Of a stretch of 20,758 nucleotides of DNA, positions 7,759-15,398 are shown piece by piece. Under the pieces are notes generated by a model. It did not search any database and was not told the origin of the DNA. It was given only the letters and a program-made list of their open reading frames with translations. How positions within the stretch are numbered: the stretch's first letter is position 1; every line of letters starts with the position of its first letter. The position numbers and the translations under genes were made by a program. This DNA is from Bryobacterales bacterium (GTDB lineage: Bacteria; Acidobacteriota; Terriglobia; Bryobacterales; Bryobacteraceae). Location: contig PLRZ01000452.1 in assembly GCA_003164075.1 (NCBI GenBank), forward strand, positions 1 to 20,758, given 5' to 3'.

Positions 7759-8112
7759 AGCGAAGCGGAGAAATACGCGCGGATGCCGGAATCGGTTCTC
7801 TTCGATGGCGGCCTGTCGGTGACCGCGCGCTGCGTCTACGGGGTGCTGGCGCGATACGTATACCAGGGAACTACGGTCAGGATCGGGCAGCGGCGGATTG
7901 CAAAACTGCTGGGGCTGCACGTGGAGACCGTCAATCTGGCGGTCCATGAACTGGAAGACCGCCAGCACATTGTCATCAGGGGCAAGGGCAAGGCTCGACG
8001 CCTGTACCATCTGGCGTCGTTCGTCTTCGGCAAGAAGCAGCGAGCCGGCATCGAAGAGGTCATCAGCAGCCCCAGTGGAGGGCGCCGGTTCGCCAGCGTG
8101 AGGAGGGCCTGA
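7714..8112 (+). CDS. Winged-helix protein of the phage replication/HTH_36 type
   Basis: 132 aa from GTG 7714; the second repeat supplies another GTG at 7738 directly after AGGAA. From about residue 24 it reads PESVLFDGGLSVTARCVYG, then TTVRIGQRRIAKLLGLHVE and TVNLAVHELEDRQHIVIRG, a winged helix-turn-helix like those in replication initiator or HTH_36 proteins. The recognition helix is around IAKLLGLHVETVNLAV. The protein should bind DNA, possibly the element's own repeats. It follows the Cys-rich gene by 14 bases and its stop overlaps the start of a doubtful 60-aa frame (TGATG). Confidence 0.8.
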   Translation: MYGKSEQEVYGKSEQSEAEKYARMPESVLFDGGLSVTARCVYGVLARYVYQGTTVRIGQRRIAKLLGLHVETVNLAVHELEDRQHIVIRGKGKARRLYHLASFVFGKKQRAGIEEVISSPSGGRRFASVRRA

Positions 8113-8294
8113 TGGAATCGCGGTTGAAAGTCCAAACGGTTGGCCATAGTTTCGCCACAGGTGGCCCACGTTCGCTCCGGTGGCACGGGGTTGGCTGGTT
8201 GCGCCAGGACGCCGCGGGGTGGGCGGGAATTGGCCCCGAAAGCAGAAAAGGCCGCCGCGGCCGAAGCCGGGCGGGCGGAAAGGGGGCCGTGTGA
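8112..8294 (+). CDS. Doubtful small ORF (60 aa)
   Basis: It begins with ATG in a TGATG overlap with the preceding HTH gene and has AGGAGGG just upstream, so initiation is plausible. The translation is Gly/Arg/Trp-rich with no recognisable motif, and the second half is low complexity. It converges on the DUF3489 gene, whose stop lies three bases beyond. It could be a genuine small basic protein, or just an open frame in GC-rich DNA. Confidence 0.25.
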   Translation: MESRLKVQTVGHSFATGGPRSLRWHGVGWLRQDAAGWAGIGPESRKGRRGRSRAGGKGAV

Positions 8295-8296
8295 TG

Positions 8297-8923
8297 CTAT
8301 GCGTTGATCCGGTAGGTACGCTCGCCGCCCTCCGGCTTGAAGGACTCGACGGTGTACCCGGCCTTCTTCATCGCGCCGGCCATGAAGCCGCGAACGGTGT
8401 GCCGCTGCCAGCCCATCTTGTCCATGATCTCTTCCAGGGTGGCGCCGTTCTTCCGCTGCAGCATGGCGACCACCTGAGCCGTCTTGCTGCCCTCGCGCGG
8501 ACCGGCAGCTTCCGCCTTGGCGGCCCGGTTGGCCTTGGGCGCGTTCTTGGCGGGGCTGGCCTTCTTGGTCGCCTTGGCTCTCGCGGGCGCGCCCTTGGCG
8601 GCCTGTGCGCCACCCTTGGCCTTCTTATCGGCCTTCGGCTTCGCGGACTCCGCCTTGGGCTTGGCGGCCTCTCCGAGGCCCTGAATGCGTGCCCAGATGC
8701 GGCTGATGGCGGCCTTGGGGCTCTTGAACTTCTCGACAGCCACCCCTCCCGCCAAGCTGTTCCAGATCGCTACCAGGCGCTCGGCCGGCCAGGCGGCGGC
8801 CAGTTGTGCCAGTTCCTTTTGGCAGGTGAAGGTGTCAAAGGGGGTCTGAGTGGTGGCAGCGGCCTCTTCCGGGGTCGAAAACGCCACGATTTCGTTCTCT
8901 TCGTTAATCGTAAAAGTCGTCAT
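8297..8923 (-). CDS. DUF3489 domain protein
   Basis: 208 aa. I chose ATG 8923 because AAAGGAGA lies 7 bases upstream; the frame is open further up without a ribosome site. The N-terminal 90 residues form a compact domain (FTINEENEIVAFSTPEEA onward). Then comes an Ala/Lys/Pro linker (about 85-145), rich in KPKA and AKK units and likely disordered and DNA-binding. The C-terminus is a DUF3489 winged-helix-like domain: SKTAQVVAMLQRKNGATLEE, then MGWQRHTVRGFMAGAMKKAG. DUF3489 proteins are typical cargo of phage-like and integrative elements. A nucleoid-like or regulatory DNA-binding role is suggested by the linker. It is convergent with the genes to its left and divergent from the HTH gene at 9058. 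Confidence 0.88.
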   Translation of the reverse strand: MTTFTINEENEIVAFSTPEEAAATTQTPFDTFTCQKELAQLAAAWPAERLVAIWNSLAGGVAVEKFKSPKAAISRIWARIQGLGEAAKPKAESAKPKADKKAKGGAQAAKGAPARAKATKKASPAKNAPKANRAAKAEAAGPREGSKTAQVVAMLQRKNGATLEEIMDKMGWQRHTVRGFMAGAMKKAGYTVESFKPEGGERTYRINA

Positions 8924-8981
8924 AATCGTTCTCCTTTTGGTCCGCGCTCTTGCGGCCATCACATGGATCACTCCGAAGTGC

Positions 8982-9010
8982 TTGAAAAGCAAGGCAATTT
9001 CGATCTAAAT
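8982..9010 (+). promoter_or_regulatory. Possible promoter for the 9058 gene
   Basis: TTGAAA (8982-8987), a 17-base spacer and CTAAAT (9005-9010) lie 47 bases upstream of the ATG at 9058, in the gap between two divergent genes. The -10 box matches TATAAT at four of six positions. Confidence 0.3.
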
Positions 9011-9057
9011 CGACGATGGCGAAGGATTGGCGATGTGCCTGGCGCGGGTGTCACCAA

Positions 9058-9450
9058 ATGTCAGGAAATGTCACGAAACTGAAGCCCAAGCAAGAGGAAG
9101 CCGTCATTGCGCTACTGTCGAACCGGACGGTGGAAGACGCCGCCCACGCCGTCAAGATCACACCCAGAACGCTTTATCGATGGCTGAAGGAGCCGGACTT
9201 CGACGCTGCGTACAGGAAGGCACGCAGGACGGCATTCGGACAATGCACGGCCCGGTTGCAGCAGGCGTCGAGTGCGGCGGTTTCGGCGGTGTTGAAGATC
9301 CTCGTGGACCTGAGCGGGCCGGCGTCGACGCGGCTCCGCGCCGCGGACTTAGTGCTGTCACACGCCGCCAAGGCCATCGAGATCGAAGATATCGAAGCGC
9401 GCGTGGAGCTCTTGGAAAAAGCCGCAGAAGCATCCAAGGGGGGCCTGTGA
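9058..9450 (+). CDS. HTH protein resembling small terminase subunits (phBC6A51-type)
   Basis: 130 aa. An N-terminal Tyr/Leu-type helix-turn-helix (KQEEAVIALLSNRTVEDAA, then VKITPRTLYRWLKEPDFDAA, about residues 10-48) is followed by a long helical stretch with ARRTAFGQCTARLQQASSAA and a C-terminal IEIEDIEARVELLEKAAEA coiled coil. This is the layout of HTH proteins annotated near phage terminases and of orphan copies in acidobacterial elements. I chose ATG 9058 so the protein begins MSGNVTKLKPKQ. An ATG at 9016 in the same frame would add a Trp/Cys-rich leader that looks non-coding. The stop overlaps the GTG of the next gene (GTGA). Confidence 0.75.
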   Translation: MSGNVTKLKPKQEEAVIALLSNRTVEDAAHAVKITPRTLYRWLKEPDFDAAYRKARRTAFGQCTARLQQASSAAVSAVLKILVDLSGPASTRLRAADLVLSHAAKAIEIEDIEARVELLEKAAEASKGGL

Positions 9451-9710
9451 AACGGAAGGTCGGCAGAGCGAACATCCTCCGGCGAATCGAAGAACTCGAA
9501 TCGCGCTCGGTGGACGGCAGCGGCCTGGTCCTGCACTCGCCGGCGTGGCTGGAGTTCTGGATGCGGCAGTATCATCTCATTGAGACCGGCCAGGAGCATG
9601 TTCGCTTTACCCTGGAAGGCGCCCGCGCCGTCATGCAGGCAACCCCGGACAACTACCAGAGCGCGGAGTCCGAAACCCCAGAGGGAGATCTAGCCCCGAT
9701 TCGAAGCTGA
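9447..9710 (+). CDS. Small phage-type protein, coupled to the HTH gene
   Basis: 87 aa from a GTG overlapping the upstream TGA, with AAGGGGGG just before it. The N-terminus (RANILRRIEELESRS) is a short coiled coil. The middle contains Trp/Tyr-rich SPAWLEFWMRQYHLIETGQ. No family is recognised. Overlap and order indicate co-expression with the 9058 HTH protein. Confidence 0.6.
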   Translation: MKRKVGRANILRRIEELESRSVDGSGLVLHSPAWLEFWMRQYHLIETGQEHVRFTLEGARAVMQATPDNYQSAESETPEGDLAPIRS

Positions 9711-9728
9711 GCCGAGATGGAGCATGTC

Positions 9729-9929
9729 ATGACCAATCTTCAGAGGCGGCTCAAGAAACTCGAAGCACGCAGTGCACCGCCCAAGCCCTTGCGACTCGTG
9801 GTTCGATACGAAGGGTGCGATTGGGATGAGCCGGAGGAACCGGAAGCCGGCATCGATGAGAACACGATGGTCGTGGTTGTGCAGTACGTCGACTTTCCCC
9901 CCAAAGCACCCCTGGGGCCGACCCGATGA
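9729..9929 (+). CDS. Small acidic protein with N-terminal coiled coil
   Basis: 66 aa. ATG 9729 has GGAG six bases upstream; an in-frame ATG at 9717 lacks one. The N-terminus LQRRLKKLEARS is a basic coiled coil like that of the preceding gene; then come KPLRLVVRYEGCDWDEPEEP and a hydrophobic TMVVVVQYVDFP strand. It resembles small proteins that close gene strings in phage-like islands. It is the last gene of the left module; the first of the five repeated sites starts 34 bases after it. Confidence 0.5.
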   Translation: MTNLQRRLKKLEARSAPPKPLRLVVRYEGCDWDEPEEPEAGIDENTMVVVVQYVDFPPKAPLGPTR

Positions 9930-9963
9930 AGGCATTTGCGGGGCAGCCGGACTACCACTCGAA

Positions 9964-9988
9964 TAGCTAGCGATATTCACTCATAACG
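9964..9988 (+). repeat. Recombination-site-like repeat, copy 1 of 5
   Basis: Left half TAGCTAG then CGATATT (9971-9977), centre CACTC, right half ATAACG. GCGATAT and ATAACGC are inverted with one mismatch around a 6-bp spacer. It is aligned with the copies at 12039, 13709, 15399 and 17570 and has the same orientation. It lies in a gap where the phage-like module ends and unrelated genes begin. Confidence 0.5.
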
Positions 9989-10067
9989 CTTTGGGGATGA
10001 ATGGCAATCCGGCGGCACTTTCTGCATACCCAGAGGATTTGCTCGACGATAAGTATGTTCTAGCAAC

Positions 10068-10092
10068 CACCTCGCTCGGCTCAGGCGAGGTG
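10068..10092. other. Inverted repeat, 8-bp stem, beyond the propeller pseudogene
   Basis: CACCTCGC (10068-10075) and GCGAGGTG (10085-10092) pair perfectly around a 9-base loop. It lies some 75 bases downstream of the stop of the minus-strand gene at 10165. Neither strand shows a clear T-run, so a rho-independent terminator is possible but not shown. Confidence 0.4.
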
Positions 10093-10158
10093 TTCTGCTG
10101 CGCCAGGTTCTGCTTTGAGGTCACGTAGCAGCCGGTCGAGAGCCTTCACATAGGACAT
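10081..10158 (-). CDS. Possible tiny ORF downstream of the propeller gene (25 aa)
   Basis: ATG at 10158 lies 7 bases after the stop of the 10165 gene. It encodes a helical, charged peptide (SYVKALDRLLRDLKAE in the first half). Its length gives little statistical support. It may be a true small gene or the start of a lost one. Confidence 0.2.
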   Translation of the reverse strand: MSYVKALDRLLRDLKAEPGAAEHLA

Positions 10159-10164
10159 ATGGGT

Positions 10165-11237
10165 TTACCGGGCGCCTTCGCACCAGGAAGGGTCCACGTT
10201 GTTCGTGAGGCCGGAGGTGATGGCGGTGGGCGTCCCTTTGACCGGATCGAAAAACATGAGCTGCTGCACCCAAACGTTGCGTTTCCGGTGTCCGCCTGGA
10301 AGAGGCGCGAGGTCCTGCGGGGTAACGTATACGATTTGATCGCGGCGGGGCAGCCAGAACGCGGTGTAGGCGCTCGCGACCGTGCTGAGCTTCATGGTGG
10401 CGAGCTTGACCAGGTAATAGTCATCCTGCCGCTGGCCGCTGCCGTCATTAAGGCCTTCCTCCCCGATCAGCAGCCATTTGCCGTCTTCGGTCCAGTCGAG
10501 AGAGCGGATCGGAGTTTCGCACTTGCCGATGGTGCCGTGATTGTCGATCGGGCAAGTGTTGACTTGGATCTGGAAATGGCCGATCTGCTTGCCCGACCGC
10601 GACACCACCAGAGCCTCCTCGTTGCCGCAGGCTTCGAGCTCTCCCAGCTTCGCGAACTGATCGCAACCCCGCGTCAGCGAACCCGGTTCTTCCTTCGGCT
10701 CCGGGGGGGGCCGATGACGCTTTCCTTACCCGTGGCGGGATTCAAGCTCCACAGCCTCACATCGTCGGTTACGTCGGGCGAAGGCGATGTGAACTTGATT
10801 ATCTGGCCGTCACAGGTGGGATTGTAGTGGTCCCGCGGGGAGTGCGTCAGCGCTTTGAGAACGCCGTCTGCCGGATTCCAGGTCCAGACCTGCTGGTAGC
10901 TCGCGCCGTTCTCTTTGTAAATGCGGCGGCTAAAGATCACCCGCCTTCTAGTTCTCCCACCCACCCCATCCCCGAAAATATCCCTGATGCCCTCCAGGTT
11001 TTCGGCAGCCGGCGCCAGGAGCCCAGGCAGCCGATCTTGCGTAGAGTCGAATTGCATGCTGGCCAGTTCAGGAACTGCGCGGATGAGTTCTTCCCGATCG
11101 CATTCGACGAAAGCTCTGCTCTGCGCCGGCTGCGCCTCCAGCGGAGCGGCGCGCAGTGTCGCCAGCGACCAGAGCAGCACGGCGGCCGAACAGGCGAACA
11201 ACCGACCCGTCCCAAGAGCCGATCGAGTTTTGCGCAT
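10165..11237 (-). pseudogene. Secreted beta-propeller (TolB/PD40-like) protein, split by a frameshift in a C8 run
   Basis: ATG 11237 opens a signal peptide (MRKTRSALG followed by a Leu/Ala-rich segment and cleavage near LEAQPAQ). Then comes a short domain with PELASMQFDSTQDRLPGLL, then propeller-like blades such as VWTWNPADGVLKALTHSP and RLWSLNPATGKESVIG. The frame ends at 10674 soon after a run of eight C (G on the plus strand, about 10703-10710). One more C restores a frame continuing through FAKLGELEACGNEEA, IRSLDWTEDGKWLLIGEEG, YVTPQDLAPLPGG and FFDPVKGTPTAIT to the stop at 10165, about 357 residues in all. Both halves look well conserved, so the shift is recent, an assembly error or a slippage site. 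The intact protein would be exported and structural or binding in role; its ligand is unknown. Confidence 0.8.
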
Positions 11238-11416
11238 CGGACAGTTTTCCCTTCGCACATTATACGGCTGGCCCGGGAGGTTGCAGGAAAAACGCACCGA
11301 ATCATTGGCGCTGGGCCCCACTTGGACGTATAACGCCCATCTCGCCATCTGAAGCACTTTCGGTAGGGCGTCCACAAAGGTCAGCGTCGGCAAACCGGCA
11401 ATGTGGTTGGTAAATA

Positions 11417-11776
11417 CTACTTAGGCGTGGGTGCGGCAATTCGTTTTGCTGGCGCGAGTGCGATTAAGGCTAAGCCGATCACGATGAGGGCCGCCACACC
11501 TCCCATTTCTCCTCTTGAGACCATGTTCCGCATTGACTGAGTGCCCATAACGGCGGCATGAGCGAAGCTCGACCATGCTGTAAACGCGATCAGGCTGCGA
11601 TTCGCCAAGGGGTTGCGTATTGCGAGAAGCAAGAAAACGCCAAGCGTGACATAAAGGCTGAACATCATCGACATCGAAGGATCCTGCCTCGCAAAAATGA
11701 TCAAAGGATAAGTTAATGCAAGAAAGAGCAAGCCTACCAACGCCAACACAATCTTCAGAGCCACTTCTCGAATCAT
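11417..11776 (-). CDS. Four-helix membrane protein, DUF6632-like
   Basis: 119 aa with about four hydrophobic helices: VALKIVLALVGLLFLALTYP, MMFSLYVTLGVFLLLAI, SLIAFTAWSSFAHAAVMG and AALIVIGLALIALAP. The motifs RQDPSMSMMFSLYVTLG and ANRSLIAFTAWSSFAHAAVM match my memory of the DUF6632 family of small inner-membrane proteins. GGGGGA lies just upstream of the ATG. Function unknown. It lies in the first interval between repeated sites, on the same strand as the propeller pseudogene, separated from it by about 180 bases. Confidence 0.75.
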   Translation of the reverse strand: MIREVALKIVLALVGLLFLALTYPLIIFARQDPSMSMMFSLYVTLGVFLLLAIRNPLANRSLIAFTAWSSFAHAAVMGTQSMRNMVSRGEMGGVAALIVIGLALIALAPAKRIAAPTPK

Positions 11777-12038
11777 TTATCCCCCACGTCTGTACTATGC
11801 GATCGTGTTCAGTTTTGTTCCGCGAGTACCCATTCAAACCGCCGCGCAGAGTCGGTTGTGCGCGGCCAATTGGCTGGGTGTACCCCGAGTTCGCACCTGG
11901 ACCGCTCTCGGGGCCCCTTAACACTAGCACCATCTAGGGGGGGAGTGCCGTGCCTCTTGGCTCTAGGCAGGCGTCGCAGCCGGGCGCCGGTTCACTTGGC
12001 CGTAACACGCCCAAACCGTGGATCTGGATCTGGCAGCG

Positions 12039-12063
12039 GGGCTTCCGATATTTGCCGATATCG
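12039..12063 (+). repeat. Recombination-site-like repeat, copy 2 of 5
   Basis: Core CGATATTTGCCGATATCG at 12046-12063: CGATAT and ATATCG are perfectly inverted around a 6-bp centre. The seven bases before it (GGGCTTC) are identical to those of the 15399 copy. It has the same orientation as the other four copies. The DNA just to the right starts in the middle of a gene remnant. Confidence 0.6.
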
Positions 12064-12244
12064 CTTCCGGCCTTGGATCGGTTCAATCGCGCTGGCCGCA
12101 GTGCGCCTGCTGGCGCGAGGGTATTTCGATACCCTGCTCTCCGTGCCCCAGACCGGAGCCCTGTTCTACCTGCTCGCCTTCGGCATGATTTCCCACTGGC
12201 GCACCTGGATGTTCCTGGAATACCGCGAGCTTACGTGCGCCTAG
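12064..12244 (+). pseudogene. C-terminal remnant of a membrane protein, cut at a repeated site
   Basis: One plus-strand frame to the TAG at 12242 reads like the end of a real protein: AAVRLLARGYFDTLLSVPQ, GALFYLLAFGM, HWRTWMFLEYRELTC. There is no start codon in a sensible position and the readable part begins just after the repeat at 12039. A 7-bp stem with a TTCG loop lies inside it (12118-12135). The parent family is not recognised. The 11777-12271 stretch holds no intact gene: only this remnant and the repeat were found in it. Confidence 0.4.
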
Positions 12245-12271
12245 TTGATCCTGCCCGAAGGGAACCGGCGG

Positions 12272-13006
12272 TTACGGCCGGGTGGCCTGAAACACCATCG
12301 TTTCGTAGTCGTTCAGCACGTGCATGACGGCTTTGTGGCGAATATCCAGCCCAGCAAGCTGCGGATCGTCGCTCTCGCCGGGCGCGAACTCTTTGATGTC
12401 CGCGAAACCGCTGAGTTCCAGGCTTTGTCGCAGGGTCTTGGGATCGTACAGGAATCGATGGCCGAAGCTTCTCATTTCGTAGTTGAGAATCACGCACTCG
12501 GGCGAGATGGTCCGCGGCAGCAAATCCGGCCAGTAGCCGCCGCTGATCGCTCCGTTGATGTAAGTCTTCATCTGATCGGTCTTCGCATCCTGGAATAACT
12601 GCATCAACCTGACTAGGTTCGGAGTCGCGATCCGAATCTTGCCGCCCGGTTTGAGGGTCCGGCGGCATTCCCGCAACATAAACAACCCGTCGCGGTAGGA
12701 TAGATGTTCAAACACCTGCTCGGAAAAAACGTACGACAGAACCCCGTCAGGAATCGGGAACGGCTTTGTCGCGTCCAGATACGCTTCGCCGGCTTGCGGC
12801 TCGATGTCGGTGTTCAGCCAGTCCCCGAACCCCTGGGCGCCGCCCGCGCCGATCTGCAATTTCTTCACCGCGTGACTGCTCAGGTAACTGGAAATCAGAT
12901 GGTGGCTTTGAGCCGCCTTCACGCCGTATGCCCCCGCGAGGCCAATCGGCACACTAACCAGAACCACGATACCAAAGAGGAATCGGTTCGGCTTGTTTTT
13001 GGTCAT
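12272..13006 (-). CDS. Membrane-anchored SAM-dependent methyltransferase (class I)
   Basis: 244 aa from ATG 13006 with AGAAAGGTAGG upstream. A basic N-terminus and one membrane segment (FLFGIVVLVSVPIGLAGAYG) anchor a methyltransferase domain to the inner membrane. KLQIGAGGAQGFGDWLNTDI holds the SAM-binding glycine motif; YVFSEQVFEHLSYRDGL and LKPGGKIRIATPNL are the typical motifs of the methyltransferase-11 type often found in polysaccharide and envelope gene clusters. The substrate cannot be read. It stands alone between two repeated sites, transcribed opposite to its right neighbour. Confidence 0.85.
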   Translation of the reverse strand: MTKNKPNRFLFGIVVLVSVPIGLAGAYGVKAAQSHHLISSYLSSHAVKKLQIGAGGAQGFGDWLNTDIEPQAGEAYLDATKPFPIPDGVLSYVFSEQVFEHLSYRDGLFMLRECRRTLKPGGKIRIATPNLVRLMQLFQDAKTDQMKTYINGAISGGYWPDLLPRTISPECVILNYEMRSFGHRFLYDPKTLRQSLELSGFADIKEFAPGESDDPQLAGLDIRHKAVMHVLNDYETMVFQATRP

Positions 13007-13285
13007 ATCCTACCTTTCTGAACACCACTTCCTCACCGGGTCGCCGGACCCGGCTCCATAACTTTCGAGCTTGGGCCAGAACGAGGCACCGGCTACAAGG
13101 ATTCTCCGCAAGTTCCTGATAGATGTTACGGGCACTCGCGGATTCGGTACAAGACTGTCGTAAGGCGATGAACCGCTGCTTCCTAAAGAGAGCAATACCT
13201 GGCCCGGGTTTCTCGTCGTATTGGGGCAAACGAGCCAGGTTGGCTGGTGGGAGGCGGCCGATAACAAGCGAGATCGGCGACAACG

Positions 13286-13606
13286 ATGAACCCGGCGCAA
13301 TGCACGTCGGTGATTGTGGAGAACATGTGCTGGCTGGTTTACTGCGGCGCCATCGCCCACCAGAAAGGCCGGCCGGCCTTCGAGCAGGCACTGGGAAAGT
13401 GGGCTACCGCGATGGAGAAGAATCCCATGGCGATCTACACCTTCCTGGCGCGGGATACTGCGACCCTGCTCGACGATATGGGAAAGTACATGGGCGATCA
13501 GTCCATTACTGGCTGCGCCTTGAACTACTGGCTCAGTTTCTCGGTTGGCGGCGCCAGTCTCCGGAACCTGGCGGATTACAATCGGGCGAATCCGGTGGGG
13601 TACTGA
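13286..13606 (+). CDS. Hypothetical protein, 106 aa
   Basis: Starts at ATG 13286 and ends at the TGA at 13604. The composition is protein-like (CWLVYCGAIAHQKGRPAFEQ, then ALGKWATAMEKNPMAIYTFL and ARDTATLLDDMGKYMG) and helical, with a hydrophobic C-terminal part (CALNYWLSFSVGG). There is no signal peptide and no known motif. The other frames through this stretch are Gly/Arg-rich and look non-coding. The 279 bases upstream (13007-13285) show no gene or clear promoter. It is the second gene of the interval between the sites at 12039 and 13709. Confidence 0.55.
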   Translation: MNPAQCTSVIVENMCWLVYCGAIAHQKGRPAFEQALGKWATAMEKNPMAIYTFLARDTATLLDDMGKYMGDQSITGCALNYWLSFSVGGASLRNLADYNRANPVGY

Positions 13607-13708
13607 GGGGAATTGCGGAGAATTACACCGTCTACTCGTTTCCGGAAACTACCCCGACGGCACATTGCGGCACCGCAGGCGGGGCACGCCGCAACATCCG
13701 CGTTCGGA

Positions 13709-13733
13709 TAGCTGGCGATATTGTGGGGTATCG
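13709..13733 (+). repeat. Recombination-site-like repeat, copy 3 of 5
   Basis: TAGCTGG then CGATATTGTGGGGTATCG (13716-13733). GGCGATA (13714-13720) and TATCGCC (13729-13735) form a perfect 7-bp inverted repeat around 8 bases. The left flank TAGCT matches the 9964 copy. It lies in the gap between two plus-strand genes. Confidence 0.55.
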
Positions 13734-13826
13734 CCTTGAACCCTTGCCCCACATGGTAGTTGACGCACACCCCCGTTTGAGGGGCTGGTTGTCCAGCCGA
13801 CAACTCGGATATGGTGAGAAGGAACC

Positions 13827-14036
13827 ATGTCCAAGCTATGCCCGGACTCAGAGATGATCGATGGGATGTGGCGCTTGAAGCTGGCTGAAGCCGAGCGCCG
13901 ATACATCGAGAACCGAACCCGCGAGAACCGAGTTGAATTCCTGAAAGTGCTCAGAATATTCACCGCGCTGGTGATGCGAGGTGTGATTCCGCGCGAAGTC
14001 GGGACGATGAACGACGAACCGAAACCCGTAGATTGA
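13827..14036 (+). CDS. Small helical protein, 69 aa
   Basis: ATG 13827 follows GAAGGAACC. It is charged and mostly helical (MWRLKLAEAERRYIENRTRE, then FLKVLRIFTALVMRGVIPRE). No family is recognised. Its stop lies 11 bases before the DUF4236 start on the same strand, so the two are probably one operon. Confidence 0.6.
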   Translation: MSKLCPDSEMIDGMWRLKLAEAERRYIENRTRENRVEFLKVLRIFTALVMRGVIPREVGTMNDEPKPVD

Positions 14037-14046
14037 GGGTGACGAG

Positions 14047-14388
14047 ATGGGACTCCGCTTCCAACGCCGCATCAAGGTTTTTCCCGGTGTGCATCTTAAC
14101 CTCTCGCGTTCCGGTGTTGGCGTTTCGATTGGAGGCCGTGGTGCGCATGTGGGCATCACCGCCCGCGGCCAGCGCTATACCTCGGTAGGGTTGCCAGGTA
14201 CGGGCCTTTCGTTCCGCGAGTATCAGCCGCCGGCGCCGCGGGTCGCGGTAGCGGGAAACCGCATTGCTCCGCCATCGCCGCGGTGCGATCTGTGCCAGCC
14301 GGGCCATGTGCACGTCCATCATGTCGGGTGTGCGCTGGTGTTTCTCGCGGGCCTGGTGGTTTGGGCCTTGTGGCTGCTGGCGCGCTAA
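14047..14388 (+). CDS. DUF4236 domain protein with C-terminal membrane segment
   Basis: 113 aa. Residues 1-58 are a DUF4236 domain: MGLRFQRRIKVFPGVHLNLS, RSGVGVSIGGRGAHVGI and YTSVGLPGTGLSFREY. A proline-rich linker with a CDLCQPGH Cys pair leads to a membrane helix at the C-terminus (VGCALVFLAGLVVWALWLLA). DUF4236 proteins are widespread small proteins of unknown function, often on phages and mobile DNA. Its start codon lies 10 bases after the preceding gene. A remnant of a second DUF4236 gene lies at 19515-19616. Confidence 0.88.
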   Translation: MGLRFQRRIKVFPGVHLNLSRSGVGVSIGGRGAHVGITARGQRYTSVGLPGTGLSFREYQPPAPRVAVAGNRIAPPSPRCDLCQPGHVHVHHVGCALVFLAGLVVWALWLLAR

Positions 14389-14431
14389 AGTTTCGCCAGG
14401 TCCGCTCCGTTCGGCCTGGGACCTGCTTGTG

Positions 14432-15226
14432 CTAACACCAACGTCGATAAACACTCGGTCTCTTGTAGCGCTGGATTTTAAGAATGGCCTTTCGCAGGGT
14501 ACCGGATATCTTGAAATCCCGGAAATGAAAACCTTCGGGTCGATGCTGCCTTACTTCTTGTGGCATAACTCTGAGATCCCTAATAGGCCAGTCCTCGTCC
14601 CACGCTCGCACGATGAACGAGGCCAAGCGCCGCGTGCCCGCCACAGCCAAACAGTTGGCCCATTCCTCACCAACGACGGCACTCTCGCCTTGCCATGCAT
14701 AAATCGGTTTTGAAAAGTCCACTACAGAACCCATCGATTTCAGCGTCCGCTTGGCCTGTGTTGATAAAGACAGCCATTCATCCGGGTCAGTGCAACTGTG
14801 CAGCTTGAAGATCGCCTGTAGAGTTGGGATTCCAATCTTGCCAGCGAAGTAACCGTGGATGACGGCGGAAATGAAAACACCGACATCTTCACCTGGCACG
14901 TCTTCTAGGCAGCAAAGACCAGCTTGGTGTCCGGGGACATGATGCATGATCTCAGACATGACATAGAACTGAGGGCCTGAATGCTGGACTGTCCAGCGAA
15001 TCGTCCGACGTGTCAAAACCTCCTCCAGAAGTTCTGGAGAAGGCTCGGGGTCTATGCTGAACGCCAGTAGTCCTCTGAGGGAGTCCCCATAGTACGCACC
15101 TTGCTCATACGCCTTCCTCTTGGCCCAGCGGCTTCCGCATTGCCTTTGGAACTGCTGCCAAGAACGAGCCCAAAGCGAATCGAACAGCTCACGATCAAAA
15201 AACTCGTAATAGTGACCCATTGACAT
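14432..15226 (-). CDS. Unrecognised soluble protein, 264 aa
   Basis: ATG 15226 starts MSMGHYYEFFDRELFDSLWA; a second ATG two codons on is equally possible. It is rich in aromatic residues and soluble, with no signal peptide or membrane helix. HHVPGHQAGLCCLEDVPGED, AVIHGYFAGKIGIPTLQAIF and RRLASFIVRAWDEDWP look well folded and protein-like. I recognise no catalytic motif. It converges with the DUF4236 gene and ends about 40 bases from it. The 256 bases upstream of its start (15227-15482) hold only the repeated site. Confidence 0.6.
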   Translation of the reverse strand: MSMGHYYEFFDRELFDSLWARSWQQFQRQCGSRWAKRKAYEQGAYYGDSLRGLLAFSIDPEPSPELLEEVLTRRTIRWTVQHSGPQFYVMSEIMHHVPGHQAGLCCLEDVPGEDVGVFISAVIHGYFAGKIGIPTLQAIFKLHSCTDPDEWLSLSTQAKRTLKSMGSVVDFSKPIYAWQGESAVVGEEWANCLAVAGTRRLASFIVRAWDEDWPIRDLRVMPQEVRQHRPEGFHFRDFKISGTLRKAILKIQRYKRPSVYRRWC

Positions 15227-15398
15227 AGAGCACCAACGGTCTCATTGTAAAGCGGTTTGGGACTCCAGGAACAACCGCCTTCGGCCCCGGAAAGTCGAAG
15301 AGCCCCAGAGAGCCCAGACGGCAGCGCGGACGATACCGAATCCGGCTGACTCTCCCCGCCCCGGTATTTGCTTCGCCACCCCGAGGTAATGTCGACAT

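Noticed and set aside
8180..9082. Plus-strand open frame of 300 codons
   Set aside because: Mostly antisense to the DUF3489 gene; the Leu/Gly/Arg-rich translation mirrors the Ala/Lys linker.
10159..10827. Plus-strand open frame of 222 codons
   Set aside because: Antisense to the second half of the propeller gene, which shows the blade motifs.
13576..13803. Minus-strand frame of 75 codons with a CPACG motif
   Set aside because: It starts with TTG without a ribosome site, overlaps the 13286 gene end and covers a repeated site. A single Cys pair is too little support.
13123..13857. Plus-strand open frame of 244 codons
   Set aside because: Rich in Gly, Arg and Pro, runs over the 13286 gene and the 13709 site in another frame and has no motif.
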